A stretch of 64,000 nt of DNA from Bacillus_CJ salitolerans (GCF_042680805.1 NZ_JBHUEM010000003.1:496001-560000); one strand, 5' to 3'; positions 8,974 to 18,570 are shown, counted from the stretch's first letter. Numbers and translations: made by a program. Notes: generated from the sequence alone by a model not told the origin.

Positions 8974-10055
8974 AAAGACAACTAATTCTAGAAGATGGAA
9001 CAGTATTTATCGGCGAAGGTTTTGGAAGTACAGAGCAAACCATTGGGGAAGTCGTATTTAATACGGGTATGACAGGATATCAAGAAATTTTGTCCGATCC
9101 ATCGTACTGTGGTCAAATCGTAACACTGACGTACCCTCTAATCGGTAACTATGGAATCAACCGTGACGATTTTGAATCTATCATACCAGCAATCTCTGGA
9201 TTTATTGTAAAAGAAATTTGTGATATCCCTTCTAATTGGAGAAGTCAGTTTACATTAGATGAGTATTTTAAATCAAAAAATATTCCCGGTCTAGCGGGAA
9301 TTGATACGAGAAAGCTTACAAGAATAATACGTCAGTATGGGACATTAAAGGGTGCCATTTGCGGAATGGATGTTGATGTAAAGCAAGTTGTACAAAAGTT
9401 AAAAAATGAAGTGTTACCAACAAATCAGGTTGAGCAAGTTTCAACAACGAATCCGTATCCAAGTCCTGGAAGAGGGGATCGAGTTGTTCTTGTAGATTAC
9501 GGGATGAAGCATGGAATTCTTCGAGAGCTAAATGAACGTAATTGTGATGTTGTAGTTGTACCGTATAATACAACGGCTGAGGAAATTCTGCAGCTTAATC
9601 CTGATGGGATTATGCTTAGTAACGGACCGGGAGATCCGAAGGATGTACCCGAGGCGATTGAGATGATACATGGTGTTTTAGGTAAAGTACCATTATTCGG
9701 AATTTGTTTAGGACACCAATTATTTGCTCTTGCGTGCGGAGCGAATACAGAAAAAATGAAGTTTGGTCACCGTGGGTCCAACCATCCTGTAAAGCATTTA
9801 CAAACTGGAAAAGTGGCCATTACATCTCAGAATCATGGATATACAGTAGACGAAGCTTCATTGGAAAACACCCGTTTAGACATTACACATGTAGCATTAA
9901 ACGATGGAACTGTAGAAGGATTACGTCATCTTGATTATCCTGCCTTTACCGTTCAATATCACCCAGAAGCTTCACCAGGACCAGAAGATGCAAACGAATT
10001 ATTTGATGAGTTTTTATCGATGATTGAACGTTGTAAAAAGGAAGGGGTAATGTAG
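8970..10055 (+). CDS. pyrAA: Carbamoyl-phosphate synthase, pyrimidine-specific, small subunit
   Basis: The glutamine amidotransferase subunit, which supplies ammonia to PyrAB. The N-terminal CPSase small-chain domain starts MKRQLILEDGTVFIGEGFG. The class I GATase domain carries the nucleophile in FGICLGHQLFALACG and the catalytic histidine in YHPEASPGP. I chose ATG 8970, which overlaps the pyrC stop as ATGA and follows GGAGAGAG; an in-frame ATG at 8910 would lie inside pyrC. The result, 361 residues, is normal for the family. Confidence 0.96.
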   Translation: MKRQLILEDGTVFIGEGFGSTEQTIGEVVFNTGMTGYQEILSDPSYCGQIVTLTYPLIGNYGINRDDFESIIPAISGFIVKEICDIPSNWRSQFTLDEYFKSKNIPGLAGIDTRKLTRIIRQYGTLKGAICGMDVDVKQVVQKLKNEVLPTNQVEQVSTTNPYPSPGRGDRVVLVDYGMKHGILRELNERNCDVVVVPYNTTAEEILQLNPDGIMLSNGPGDPKDVPEAIEMIHGVLGKVPLFGICLGHQLFALACGANTEKMKFGHRGSNHPVKHLQTGKVAITSQNHGYTVDEASLENTRLDITHVALNDGTVEGLRHLDYPAFTVQYHPEASPGPEDANELFDEFLSMIERCKKEGVM

Positions 10056-10056
10056 T

Positions 10057-13000
10057 ATGCCGAAAAGACAAGATTTTGAAACGATATTAGTAATTGGTTC
10101 TGGCCCAATCGTAATTGGTCAAGCAGCAGAATTTGACTATGCTGGAACTCAGGCTTGCCAAGCGTTAAAAGAAGAAGGATACAAGGTCATTCTCGTAAAT
10201 TCAAATCCGGCGACAATTATGACAGATACTGAAATTGCAGATAAGGTTTATATCGAGCCATTAACGGTGGAATTTTTAAGTAAAATTATTCGTAAAGAAC
10301 GACCAGATGCTCTCTTACCTACATTAGGTGGTCAAACGGGATTAAACATGGCTGTTGCCCTTTCGAAATCAGGAGTTCTGGATGAATGTAATGTAGAAAT
10401 TTTAGGTACTAAATTATCAGCTATCGAACAGGCGGAGGACAGAGACCTTTTCCGTCAATTAATGAATGAATTAGGTCAACCCGTACCTGAAAGTGAAATC
10501 ATTCATTCTTTACAAGAAGCGTACGATTTTGTTGAATTTGTTGGCTACCCAGTGATTGTTCGCCCTGCCTATACACTTGGTGGAACAGGTGGAGGAATAT
10601 GTGAGAATGAAGAGGACTTAATTGAAATTGTAACAGGTGGACTGAAAAGCAGCCCAGTAAATCAATGTCTATTAGAAAAAAGTATTGCAGGATTCAAGGA
10701 GATTGAGTATGAAGTAATGCGTGATAGTGGTGATCATGCGATTGTAGTGTGTAACATGGAGAACATTGATCCAGTAGGGGTTCACACAGGTGATTCCATT
10801 GTCGTTGCACCAAGTCAAACGTTAAGTGACCGTGAATATCAGCTATTACGAAACGCTTCGTTAAAGATTATTCGTGCCTTGAAAATTGAAGGAGGGTGTA
10901 ACGTTCAATTAGCGCTAGACCCTGATAGCTTTAACTACTATATTATCGAGGTAAATCCTCGTGTAAGTCGCTCATCTGCATTAGCTTCAAAAGCAACTGG
11001 ATATCCAATAGCTAAACTTGCTGCAAAAATTGCAGTTGGTTTAACGTTAGATGAAATGATCAATCCAGTAACAGGCAAGACGTATGCTTGTTTTGAACCT
11101 GCACTTGACTACATCGTGACAAAAATTCCTAGATGGCCATTTGATAAATTTGAGTCTGCTAATCGTAAGCTAGGTACTCAAATGAAGGCAACAGGTGAAG
11201 TAATGGCAATTGGAAGAACGTTTGAGGAATCCATTCTAAAGGCCATTCGCTCGCTTGAGGCAAGTGTCTATCACTTAAGCGTGGAAGCAATGGAAAGCTT
11301 ACCAGATGAAGAAATACAAAAACGTATTACGAAAGCAGATGATGAGCGATTATTCATCGTGGCAGAAGCGTTAAGAAGAGGAATAACAATTGAACAAATT
11401 TTTGAATGGAGCAGGATTGATCGATTCTTCCTACACAAATTCTCGAACATTATTCAAATGGATAAAGAGGTAATAGAAAACCCTGCTAACCTTGAGGTGC
11501 TTACAAAAGCAAAGAAAATGGGTTTTTCAGACATTGCGGTCAGTAAACTATGGGGAGTGAGTGAATCTCTAGTTTATGAGTTACGAAAAGAAAATGGCCT
11601 TCTGCCCGTCTATAAAATGGTTGATACATGCGCAGCTGAATTTGAGTCATCAACTCCATATTTTTATGGGACGTATGAAGACGAAAACGAATCCATCATG
11701 ACAGAAAAGGAAAGTGTTCTTGTACTTGGTTCTGGCCCGATCCGCATTGGACAGGGAATCGAGTTTGATTATGCAACAGTACATTCAGTATGGGCAATCA
11801 AAGAAGCTGGATATGAAGCCATTATAATAAATAATAACCCTGAAACAGTTTCAACAGACTTCAGTACATCTGACAAGCTTTACTTTGAGCCTTTAACTGT
11901 GGAAGATGTCATGCACGTAATTGAAGTAGAGAAGCCTAGGGGTGTTATCGTTCAATTTGGAGGTCAAACAGCGATTAACCTTGCAGCAGGTCTTTCAGAG
12001 AGAGGGGTACGAATATTAGGAACCTCACTTGAAAATTTAGACCGTGCAGAAAATAGAGATAAATTCGAGCATGCTCTTTCTACACTAGGCATTCCACAAC
12101 CAGAAGGGAAGACAGCAACATCTGTTGAGGAAGCAGTAGTAGTAGCAGAAAGAATCGGTTATCCCGTTCTAGTCCGTCCATCCTATGTTCTTGGTGGTCG
12201 TGCGATGGAGATTGTGTACCAGCAAGAAGAGTTACTGCATTATATGAAAAATGCAGTCAAGATTAATCCGGATCATCCAGTATTAATTGATCGCTATTTA
12301 ACAGGAAAAGAAATTGAAGTGGATGCTATTTCAGATGGAGAAACGGTGTACATCCCTGGAATCATGGAGCATATAGAACGTGCTGGAGTCCACTCTGGTG
12401 ATTCTATTGCCGTGTACCCTCCACAAAGTATATCTGAAGAGATTAAACAACAAATTATCGACTATACAATATCACTTGCAAAAGGCTTAAACATCATTGG
12501 ATTATTAAACATTCAGTTTGTTATCTCTGACAATAGTGTTTATGTATTAGAGGTAAATCCAAGATCTAGTCGTACAGTACCTTTCTTAAGTAAAATTACG
12601 GGAGTTCCAATGGCAAACCTTGCGACAAAAGCTATCTTAGGTATTTCATTAAAGAGTTTAGGCTTTGAAACAGGGTATCATCCTGAGAGCGAAGGTGTTT
12701 ACGTAAAAGTACCAGTATTCTCTTTTGCAAAACTAAGAAGAGTGGACATTACGTTAGGGCCAGAAATGAAATCAACAGGGGAAGTTATGGGGAAAGATGT
12801 AACCCTTGAAAAGGCGTTATATAAGGGACTAGTTGCTTCGGGAATCTCCATTCCAACTTACGGATCTGTTTTGTTTACAGTTGCAGATAAGGATAAAGAA
12901 GAAGCACTTGCCATTGCTAAACGATTTAATGGAATTGGTTACAACATTTTAGCAACAGAAGGAACAGCAGAATACTTACGTAAAGAATGTATTCCTGTAA

Positions 13001-13269
13001 CCGTTGTAAATAAAATTGGAGCTGAAAAACCTAACCTACTTGATGTCATAAGGAAAGGTGAAGCTCAGTTCGTTATTAATACGTTAACAAAAGGAAAACA
13101 GCCTGCACGTGATGGATTCCGTATTCGCCGTGAATCAGTTGAAAACAATGTCGCATGTTTAACTTCATTAGACACTGCTTATGCGATTTTAGGTGTATTA
13201 GAATCAATGACCTTTAGCTCACAGTCAATGGAACAAATTAAACGTCCTCAAAAGGTGGTCTTAGTATGA
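10057..13269 (+). CDS. pyrAB: Carbamoyl-phosphate synthase, pyrimidine-specific, large subunit
   Basis: A 1070-residue enzyme that makes carbamoyl phosphate from bicarbonate, ammonia and two ATP. It has the usual duplicated architecture. Each half begins with a VLVIGSGPI or VLVLGSGPIRIGQG motif (about residues 8 and 555) and contains an ATP-grasp domain. The glycine-rich loops are RPAYTLGGTGGG and RPSYVLGGRAMEI. A C-terminal MGS-like regulatory domain (from about 930) would bind the nucleotide effector. The gene is translationally tight with pyrAA, and its stop overlaps pyrK. Confidence 0.98.
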   Translation: MPKRQDFETILVIGSGPIVIGQAAEFDYAGTQACQALKEEGYKVILVNSNPATIMTDTEIADKVYIEPLTVEFLSKIIRKERPDALLPTLGGQTGLNMAVALSKSGVLDECNVEILGTKLSAIEQAEDRDLFRQLMNELGQPVPESEIIHSLQEAYDFVEFVGYPVIVRPAYTLGGTGGGICENEEDLIEIVTGGLKSSPVNQCLLEKSIAGFKEIEYEVMRDSGDHAIVVCNMENIDPVGVHTGDSIVVAPSQTLSDREYQLLRNASLKIIRALKIEGGCNVQLALDPDSFNYYIIEVNPRVSRSSALASKATGYPIAKLAAKIAVGLTLDEMINPVTGKTYACFEPALDYIVTKIPRWPFDKFESANRKLGTQMKATGEVMAIGRTFEESILKAIRSLEASVYHLSVEAMESLPDEEIQKRITKADDERLFIVAEALRRGITIEQIFEWSRIDRFFLHKFSNIIQMDKEVIENPANLEVLTKAKKMGFSDIAVSKLWGVSESLVYELRKENGLLPVYKMVDTCAAEFESSTPYFYGTYEDENESIMTEKESVLVLGSGPIRIGQGIEFDYATVHSVWAIKEAGYEAIIINNNPETVSTDFSTSDKLYFEPLTVEDVMHVIEVEKPRGVIVQFGGQTAINLAAGLSERGVRILGTSLENLDRAENRDKFEHALSTLGIPQPEGKTATSVEEAVVVAERIGYPVLVRPSYVLGGRAMEIVYQQEELLHYMKNAVKINPDHPVLIDRYLTGKEIEVDAISDGETVYIPGIMEHIERAGVHSGDSIAVYPPQSISEEIKQQIIDYTISLAKGLNIIGLLNIQFVISDNSVYVLEVNPRSSRTVPFLSKITGVPMANLATKAILGISLKSLGFETGYHPESEGVYVKVPVFSFAKLRRVDITLGPEMKSTGEVMGKDVTLEKALYKGLVASGISIPTYGSVLFTVADKDKEEALAIAKRFNGIGYNILATEGTAEYLRKECIPVTVVNKIGAEKPNLLDVIRKGEAQFVINTLTKGKQPARDGFRIRRESVENNVACLTSLDTAYAILGVLESMTFSSQSMEQIKRPQKVVLV

Positions 13270-14045
13270 TTCGCGCGGAGTGGATGACGATTGTGAATCA
13301 AAAAGAGATTGCAAAAAATATTCATGAGATTACGTTAACAGGAAATCTTGTCGAGGAAATGAATGAGCCTGGTCAGTTTGTTCATATTAAGGTTGCTAGT
13401 AGTGTTGACCCATTGCTAAGAAGACCGATAAGTATTTGTCATATTAATAAGGATAATCATGAATTTACAATGCTTTATCGAAGTGATGGTAAGGGTACTA
13501 CGATACTCTCTGAAAAAGTGATAGGCGAAAAAGTGAACGTTTTAGGTCCTTTAGGAAATGGATTTCCTGTTGATGCTACACAAGAAGGTGAGAGAGCATT
13601 GCTCGTTGGGGGAGGAATTGGTGTTCCCCCTTTATATGAGCTATCTCGTCAGCTTGTAAAACGAGGTATTAACGTTATTCATGTGTTAGGTTTTCAATCA
13701 AAAGAAAATACCTTCTATAAGTCACAATTTGAACAACTGGGTGAAACTTACATTTCGACGGTTGATGGTACGTGTGGCACAAAGGGATTTGTTACGGACG
13801 TTATTGAAAAATTCCAATTAGAATTCGATACATTATACGCGTGTGGACCAAATGTAATGCTTAAAGCATTAGAAGATCGTTACAAAAGCAAGAGAGCCTA
13901 TCTATCACTTGAGGAGAGAATGGGTTGTGGAATAGGTGCTTGCTTTGCTTGTGTATGTCATTTACAGAGTGATCCAACCGGCTATTCGTATAAAAAGGTT
14001 TGTACGGACGGACCTGTATTCCCTATTGGAGAGGTGGTACTATGA
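13266..14045 (+). CDS. pyrK: Dihydroorotate dehydrogenase B, electron transfer subunit
   Basis: A 259-residue FAD and [2Fe-2S] protein that passes electrons from PyrD to NAD+. An N-terminal FAD-binding barrel has LLRRPISI. It is followed by the nucleotide-binding motif LLVGGGIGVPPLYEL and a C-terminal cysteine cluster, MGCGIGACFACVCH with VCTDGPVF, for the iron-sulfur centre. The start codon overlaps the pyrAB stop, and the stop overlaps the pyrD start. Confidence 0.96.
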   Translation: MIRAEWMTIVNQKEIAKNIHEITLTGNLVEEMNEPGQFVHIKVASSVDPLLRRPISICHINKDNHEFTMLYRSDGKGTTILSEKVIGEKVNVLGPLGNGFPVDATQEGERALLVGGGIGVPPLYELSRQLVKRGINVIHVLGFQSKENTFYKSQFEQLGETYISTVDGTCGTKGFVTDVIEKFQLEFDTLYACGPNVMLKALEDRYKSKRAYLSLEERMGCGIGACFACVCHLQSDPTGYSYKKVCTDGPVFPIGEVVL

Positions 14046-14983
14046 GCCGATTATCCATTGAACTACCAGGACTATCACTGAAAAATCCAATCATGCCAGC
14101 ATCGGGTTGCTTTGGATTCGGGAAGGAATATGCGAAGCTTTACGACTTAAATGTATTAGGCGCTATCATGATTAAAGCAACAACTGCTGAGCCGAGATTT
14201 GGAAATGCTACACCGCGTGTCGCTGAAACATCAGCGGGAATGTTAAATGCCATTGGCTTGCAAAACCCAGGTCTAGAAAAAGTTATATCTGATGAACTTA
14301 CTTGGTTGGAGAAATTCAATACGCCGATTATTGCAAATGTTGCAGGTTCGCAAACAGAGGATTATGTGGAAGTTGCAAAAGAAATTTCAAAGGCACGAAA
14401 TGTCCATGCATTAGAGCTTAATATATCCTGTCCTAACGTTAAAACAGGTGGAATTGCATTTGGTACGATACCTGAAATTGCAGCAGAGTTAACGAGGAAA
14501 GTGAAGGAAGTGTCTGAAGTTCCAGTCTATGTGAAGCTTTCACCTAATGTTTCGAATATAGTGGAGATGGCTAAGGCAGTGGAATCAGCTGGTGCAGATG
14601 GATTAACGATGATTAATACTTTAGTAGGGATGCGCTTAGATTTAAAAACGGGAAAGCCTATTTTAGCAAATCGAACTGGTGGTTTATCAGGACCAGCAAT
14701 TAAACCAGTTGCCATCCGAATGATATATGAAGTAAGTCAGCATGTTAACATACCAATCATTGGCATGGGCGGAATCCAAAATGCCGAGGATGTCATTGAA
14801 TATCTTTATGCAGGTGCTAGCGCTGTTGCTGTAGGTACTCAAAATTTTGTAGACCCGTTTGTTTGTCCAACGATTATTAATGACTTACCTGAACTGCTAG
14901 ATTCTCTAGGGTATGAGCACCTATCAGAGTGCATAGGAAGGAGCTGGGACAAACGATGCAACATCCCATTATCATCGCATTAG
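14042..14983 (+). CDS. pyrD: Dihydroorotate dehydrogenase B (NAD+), catalytic subunit
   Basis: A class 1B FMN enzyme that oxidises dihydroorotate to orotate together with PyrK. LNISCPNVKTGG holds the catalytic cysteine. The FMN phosphate-binding segments GMGGIQNAEDVIEYLYAGASAV and NRTGGLSGPAIKP are typical. ATG 14042 is chosen because it forms an ATGA overlap with pyrK; an in-frame ATG at 14000 lies inside pyrK. The product is 313 residues. Its 3' end runs 28 bases past the pyrF start. Confidence 0.96.
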   Translation: MSRLSIELPGLSLKNPIMPASGCFGFGKEYAKLYDLNVLGAIMIKATTAEPRFGNATPRVAETSAGMLNAIGLQNPGLEKVISDELTWLEKFNTPIIANVAGSQTEDYVEVAKEISKARNVHALELNISCPNVKTGGIAFGTIPEIAAELTRKVKEVSEVPVYVKLSPNVSNIVEMAKAVESAGADGLTMINTLVGMRLDLKTGKPILANRTGGLSGPAIKPVAIRMIYEVSQHVNIPIIGMGGIQNAEDVIEYLYAGASAVAVGTQNFVDPFVCPTIINDLPELLDSLGYEHLSECIGRSWDKRCNIPLSSH

Positions 14984-15669
14984 ATTATCAATCCCTTGAT
15001 GATGTTAAAGCATTCTTATCTCCCTTTAAAGAAGAAAAGGTATTTGTAAAAGTAGGAATGGAACTGTTTTATAAAGAGGGTCCAACTATTGTTCATTATC
15101 TTAAAGAAGAAGGACACCGAATCTTTTTGGATTTAAAGCTACATGATATCCCGAACACAGTAAAACAAGCGATGAAGAGTTTAGCGTCACTACAAGTAGA
15201 TTTAGTAAATGTTCATGCAGCAGGTGGAAAACAAATGATGGAAGCCGCTTTGGAAGGCTTAGAGGCAGGAACGAAAAGAGGCAGTAGACCATCACTAATT
15301 GCGGTCACACAGTTAACAAGTACAAATGAGAAAATCCTACATGAAGAACTTCTAATCAATCAAAGCTTATCATCTACCGTTCAGTCCTATGCAAAGCTTA
15401 CAGAAGTAGCTGGTCTTGATGGAGTTGTATGTTCCGTCCATGAAGTACCAATGCTTAAAAAAGTATGCAAAGATACATTTTTAACTGTAACCCCTGGCAT
15501 AAGGTTAGTAGAGGATTCGAAAGATGATCAAGCAAGAATTGCTACGCCTGATGAGGCGAAGAAGGCTGGCGCTAGCATGATTGTTGTTGGAAGAAGTATT
15601 ACAAAATCTAGCAATCCTTTAGAAAAGTATAAGAAAATGAAAGATTTATGGGAGGGTATTACAATATGA
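14956..15669 (+). CDS. pyrF: Orotidine 5'-phosphate decarboxylase
   Basis: A TIM-barrel enzyme that converts OMP to UMP, the last step of the pathway. The catalytic Asp-x-Lys-x-x-Asp motif is visible in FLDLKLHDIPNTV, and the phosphate-binding C-terminal loop is MIVVGRSITKS. ATG 14956 is preferred since the protein then begins MQHPIIIALDY as in the family, with AGGAAGGAG upstream. An earlier in-frame ATG at 14929 would add nine atypical residues. Length 237 residues. Its stop overlaps the pyrE start. Confidence 0.96.
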   Translation: MQHPIIIALDYQSLDDVKAFLSPFKEEKVFVKVGMELFYKEGPTIVHYLKEEGHRIFLDLKLHDIPNTVKQAMKSLASLQVDLVNVHAAGGKQMMEAALEGLEAGTKRGSRPSLIAVTQLTSTNEKILHEELLINQSLSSTVQSYAKLTEVAGLDGVVCSVHEVPMLKKVCKDTFLTVTPGIRLVEDSKDDQARIATPDEAKKAGASMIVVGRSITKSSNPLEKYKKMKDLWEGITI

Positions 15670-16304
15670 AATTAACTATTGCTAAGCATTTACTAGAAAT
15701 AGGAGCAGTATCGTTACAACCTAATGACCCGTTTACATGGTCATCTGGTATTAAATCTCCCATTTATTGTGATAATCGTTTAACGATGTCGTATCCAAAT
15801 GTTCGAAAGGATATTGCTAAAGGACTACAGGAGCTAATTCATGAGCATTTTAACGATGTTGAAATGATTGCCGGTACTGCTACAGGTGGAATTGCTCCAG
15901 CGGCTTGGGTGAGTGAACTTATGGAGTTGCCAATGTGTTATGTACGAGGCAGTGCGAAAAGTCATGGGAAAGCAAAACAAGTAGAAGGAGCTGTTACACC
16001 TGGGCAAAAAGTTGTCGTTATTGAGGATCTTATCTCAACAGGTGGTAGCTCGTTAACAACGGTTAAAGCACTTCGTGAAGAGGGCTGTGAAGTACTAGGA
16101 ATCGTCTCAATCTTTACTTACGAACTGAACGCAGCTAAAGAAGGGCTAGAAGAAATGGATGTGAAAGCATATTCATTAACAACCTTTCGCTCATTGGTAG
16201 AGGTTGCCGCAAGTGAAGGAATCATAACAAATGAAGACCTAGACAAGCTTGATAAGTGGAGACAAAATCCGAAAGATGAATCTTGGTTAGCGGTACAAGA
16301 ATAG
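15666..16304 (+). CDS. pyrE: Orotate phosphoribosyltransferase
   Basis: Joins orotate to PRPP to form OMP. The PRPP-binding motif is VVVIEDLISTGGSSL, and the substrate segment near the N terminus is PFTWSSGIKSPIYCDNR. The ATG at 15666 overlaps the pyrF stop and follows GGGAGGG; the product is 212 residues. This is the last gene of the pyr operon, and a terminator follows within 15 bases. In B. subtilis a sulfate assimilation cluster (cysH etc.) follows pyrE; none is present here. Confidence 0.96.
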   Translation: MKLTIAKHLLEIGAVSLQPNDPFTWSSGIKSPIYCDNRLTMSYPNVRKDIAKGLQELIHEHFNDVEMIAGTATGGIAPAAWVSELMELPMCYVRGSAKSHGKAKQVEGAVTPGQKVVVIEDLISTGGSSLTTVKALREEGCEVLGIVSIFTYELNAAKEGLEEMDVKAYSLTTFRSLVEVAASEGIITNEDLDKLDKWRQNPKDESWLAVQE

Positions 16305-16318
16305 GATCTTTATAAAAA

Positions 16319-16346
16319 ATAAAGGGTAGATGCTACCCTTTATTTT
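16319..16346 (+). terminator. pyr operon terminator (first copy of a 28-bp direct repeat)
   Basis: ATAAAGGGTA and TACCCTTTAT pair perfectly around GATGC and are followed by a short T run. The whole 28 bases recur exactly at 16728-16755, where they overlap the end of rqcH. One copy may derive from the other. Confidence 0.85.
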
Positions 16347-16392
16347 GCTTGTTGAAAAACCTTCTAAAAAGATTTTTTAGTATGTCCAGCTC

Positions 16393-16677
16393 TGTTAATG
16401 AACATTTCACACGTCAAACCACGTTAAAATGTCGAATAACTCCTGTTAATGAACATTTCACACGTCAAACCGCGTTAAAATGTCGAATAACTCCTGTTAA
16501 TGAACATTTCATACTTCAAACCGCGTTAAAATGTCGAATAACTCCTGTTAATGAACATTTCATACGTCAAACCGCGTTAAAATGTCGAATAACTCCTGTT
16601 AATGAACATTTCATACGTAATCCACGTTAAAATGTCTATATAATTCCTGTTAATGGAGACATTCTGTTCAAAAGTCC
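16393..16677. repeat. 51-bp tandem repeat array (minisatellite)
   Basis: Five full units begin at 16393, 16444, 16495, 16546 and 16597, and a decayed sixth begins at 16648. Spacing is exactly 51 bases. Each unit starts TGTTAATGAACATTTCA and contains CGTTAAAATGTC, so GA(A)CATTT and AAATGTC can pair within a unit. The first four units differ by only a few bases and the fifth is more diverged. Because 51 is divisible by three, an open frame of 17-residue repeats runs through the array. I see no ribosome binding site for it and do not call it a gene. Confidence 0.93.
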
Positions 16678-16685
16678 TTAGAAAC

Positions 16686-16722
16686 CAAAGAGATAAAAGA
16701 CTGTGGAGAACTTTCTCCACAG
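16686..16722 (-). terminator. Terminator for rqcH
   Basis: CTGTGGAGA and TCTCCACAG form a perfect 9-bp stem with a four-base loop at 16701-16722. Read on the minus strand, it is followed by the T-rich stretch TCTTTTATCTCTTT. It lies about 20 bases beyond the rqcH stop codon. Confidence 0.75.
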
Positions 16723-16727
16723 CCTGG

Positions 16728-16755
16728 ATAAAGGGTAGATGCTACCCTTTATTTT
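16728..16755. repeat. Second copy of the 28-bp terminator-like direct repeat
   Basis: Identical to 16319-16346. On the minus strand it contains the last codons and stop codon of rqcH. On the plus strand the hairpin is followed by nine Ts, so it could stop transcripts arriving from pyrE. The interval between the two copies contains the minisatellite. Confidence 0.85.
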
Positions 16756-18460
16756 TTTTTAGTTTTACAACTAAATCTTCATTTGGCGTTACATAAACGG
16801 TTTGCTGTGAATCATATATAACAAATCCAGGCTTTGAACCACTCGGTTTTTTCACATGTTTAATCTTCGTATAGTCAACGGGTACGGAACTTGAATTTCT
16901 AGCTTTACTGTAGTAAGCGGCCAGATTAGCAGCTTCTAGGATTGTATCATGATCAGGTTCAGAGCTTTTGATGACAACATGAGAACCCGGAATGTCTTTT
17001 GTATGAAGCCACACTTCATCTCGATGAGCAAGCTTGTTCGTTAAGTATTCGTTTTGTTTATTATTTTTCCCAACAAGAATTAATGTTCCGGTAGAAGATA
17101 CATACTCTTCAAGAATGGGTTTTTGGTTTTTGTTTTTCTTTGGACCTTTCACTTGCCTTGCTTTTAAATAACCTTCTTCCGTCAACTCTTCCCTAATTTC
17201 CTGAATATCACGAGGGGAGGCTGTTTCCATTTGTTGAAGCAAAGATTCGAAATAGGTGACTTCCTCTTTAGCTTTCTCAATTTGTTCAAGGACGATAGAT
17301 ACTGAATTTTTTGCTTTTACGTACTTTTGGAAGTACATTTGAGCATTTTCAGAAGGCGTCTTTAAAGGATTCAGCGGGATGGTTAGCATTTCGTTATTTT
17401 CGTTATAGTAATTCATTACTTCAATTTCTTTGAGTCCCTTTTTCATTAAATACATATTGGCTGTTAGTAGCTCGCCGAAAAGCTGAAATTGTTCTGCTTT
17501 TTCTGCATCCTTCAATGTCTTTTCTAGCTTAATGATTTTCTTTTCATTCTTTTCTTTTTCATTACGAATAAATCTTTCAAGGTCATGCCCTTGTTGTTTA
17601 ACCCGATCACGCTCAGCTTTTCCATAGTAAAAGCGATCAAGCATTTCGCTTATGGATGAAAATGTTTTGGTTACACCCTTTATGTGCTGTAATGGAAGTG
17701 CATAAAAATACTCCTTAGTGTCCCCTGCGATAATAACTGGATTGAATTGAAGATGCTTTGCTTGATCCATCATCTGCAAAAACACTTGAGCGAGTTTATT
17801 TTTTGAACCAATGCCAGCTTGATGCACGACTTCATTCGCAATTAGCGGGGATAAACCGCTAAACGATTCAACAATTTGCTTGGAGAGTTTTCCAGCATTA
17901 AAGTCGAGTTTTCGTAAGAACAATTCTTCATCTACTTCAAATGGACTCAGTTTTCCTTGTGACGGTGGAGTCACATATTCATAGCCAGGTAGGAGTGTCC
18001 GATGTCGATTTAGTGCAGGAGATATGTGCTTAATACTATCTAGAATTATATTTTTTTCTTTATCAATTAAAATGACATTACTGTGCTTACCCATGATCTC
18101 AATAATGAGCTGCTTTACAGTCTCGTCACCAAGTTCATTGCGTCCCCTTGTTTCAATCGTTATTATTCGCTCCATTTCTAGCTGCTGGATGGATGTAATT
18201 ACACTTCCCTCAAGGTGCTTTCTTAATAACATACAAAACATTGGTGGCTCTGCTGGATTGTCATACTGCTCATTCGTAATATGTACTCTTGAATAAGAAG
18301 GATTAGCAGATATTAAAAGTTTTTGATTAAATCCATTAGCGCGAATATGAAGCAACAATTCTTGTTTATAAGGTTGATATATTTTGGATATCCGTCCGGA
18401 TAAGAGCTTATTATTTAATTCTTCGGTAATTGCCTTCGTAACGATTCCATCAAATGACAT
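16742..18460 (-). CDS. rqcH: Ribosome quality control protein RqcH (NFACT / fibronectin-binding family, YloA)
   Basis: A 572-residue NFACT-family protein. RqcH binds stalled 50S subunits and recruits tRNA-Ala to add C-terminal alanine tails that mark unfinished chains for degradation. The N-terminal NFACT-N domain begins MSFDGIVTKAITEEL. A long coiled coil occupies the middle (about residues 280-440). The NFACT-R (DUF814) domain contains DEVWLHTKDIPGSHVVI. ATG at 18460 is chosen because AGAGAGGA lies properly upstream; a longer in-frame start at 18490 adds ten unlikely residues. It is convergent with pyrE and divergent from yloB. Older annotations call it a fibronectin-binding protein. Confidence 0.94.
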   Translation of the reverse strand: MSFDGIVTKAITEELNNKLLSGRISKIYQPYKQELLLHIRANGFNQKLLISANPSYSRVHITNEQYDNPAEPPMFCMLLRKHLEGSVITSIQQLEMERIITIETRGRNELGDETVKQLIIEIMGKHSNVILIDKEKNIILDSIKHISPALNRHRTLLPGYEYVTPPSQGKLSPFEVDEELFLRKLDFNAGKLSKQIVESFSGLSPLIANEVVHQAGIGSKNKLAQVFLQMMDQAKHLQFNPVIIAGDTKEYFYALPLQHIKGVTKTFSSISEMLDRFYYGKAERDRVKQQGHDLERFIRNEKEKNEKKIIKLEKTLKDAEKAEQFQLFGELLTANMYLMKKGLKEIEVMNYYNENNEMLTIPLNPLKTPSENAQMYFQKYVKAKNSVSIVLEQIEKAKEEVTYFESLLQQMETASPRDIQEIREELTEEGYLKARQVKGPKKNKNQKPILEEYVSSTGTLILVGKNNKQNEYLTNKLAHRDEVWLHTKDIPGSHVVIKSSEPDHDTILEAANLAAYYSKARNSSSVPVDYTKIKHVKKPSGSKPGFVIYDSQQTVYVTPNEDLVVKLKKNKG

Positions 18461-18570
18461 GATATACATCCTCTCTCGAGTAACAAACATCGTGTTTCCT
18501 TTGTCTAGCCCAACGACGAATTTTGTTCATTTTATATGTTCTAAGTTTTTTATAAGTACTGTATTTTAGA

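Noticed and set aside
16349..16630. Open frame of 93 codons with five 17-residue repeats
   Set aside because: It exists only because the 51-bp tandem unit is a multiple of three. There is no ribosome binding site, and the array also overlaps the pyrE terminator region.
16393..16677. Possible CRISPR array
   Set aside because: Whole 51-bp units repeat head to tail with no unique spacers between short repeats, and no cas genes are nearby.
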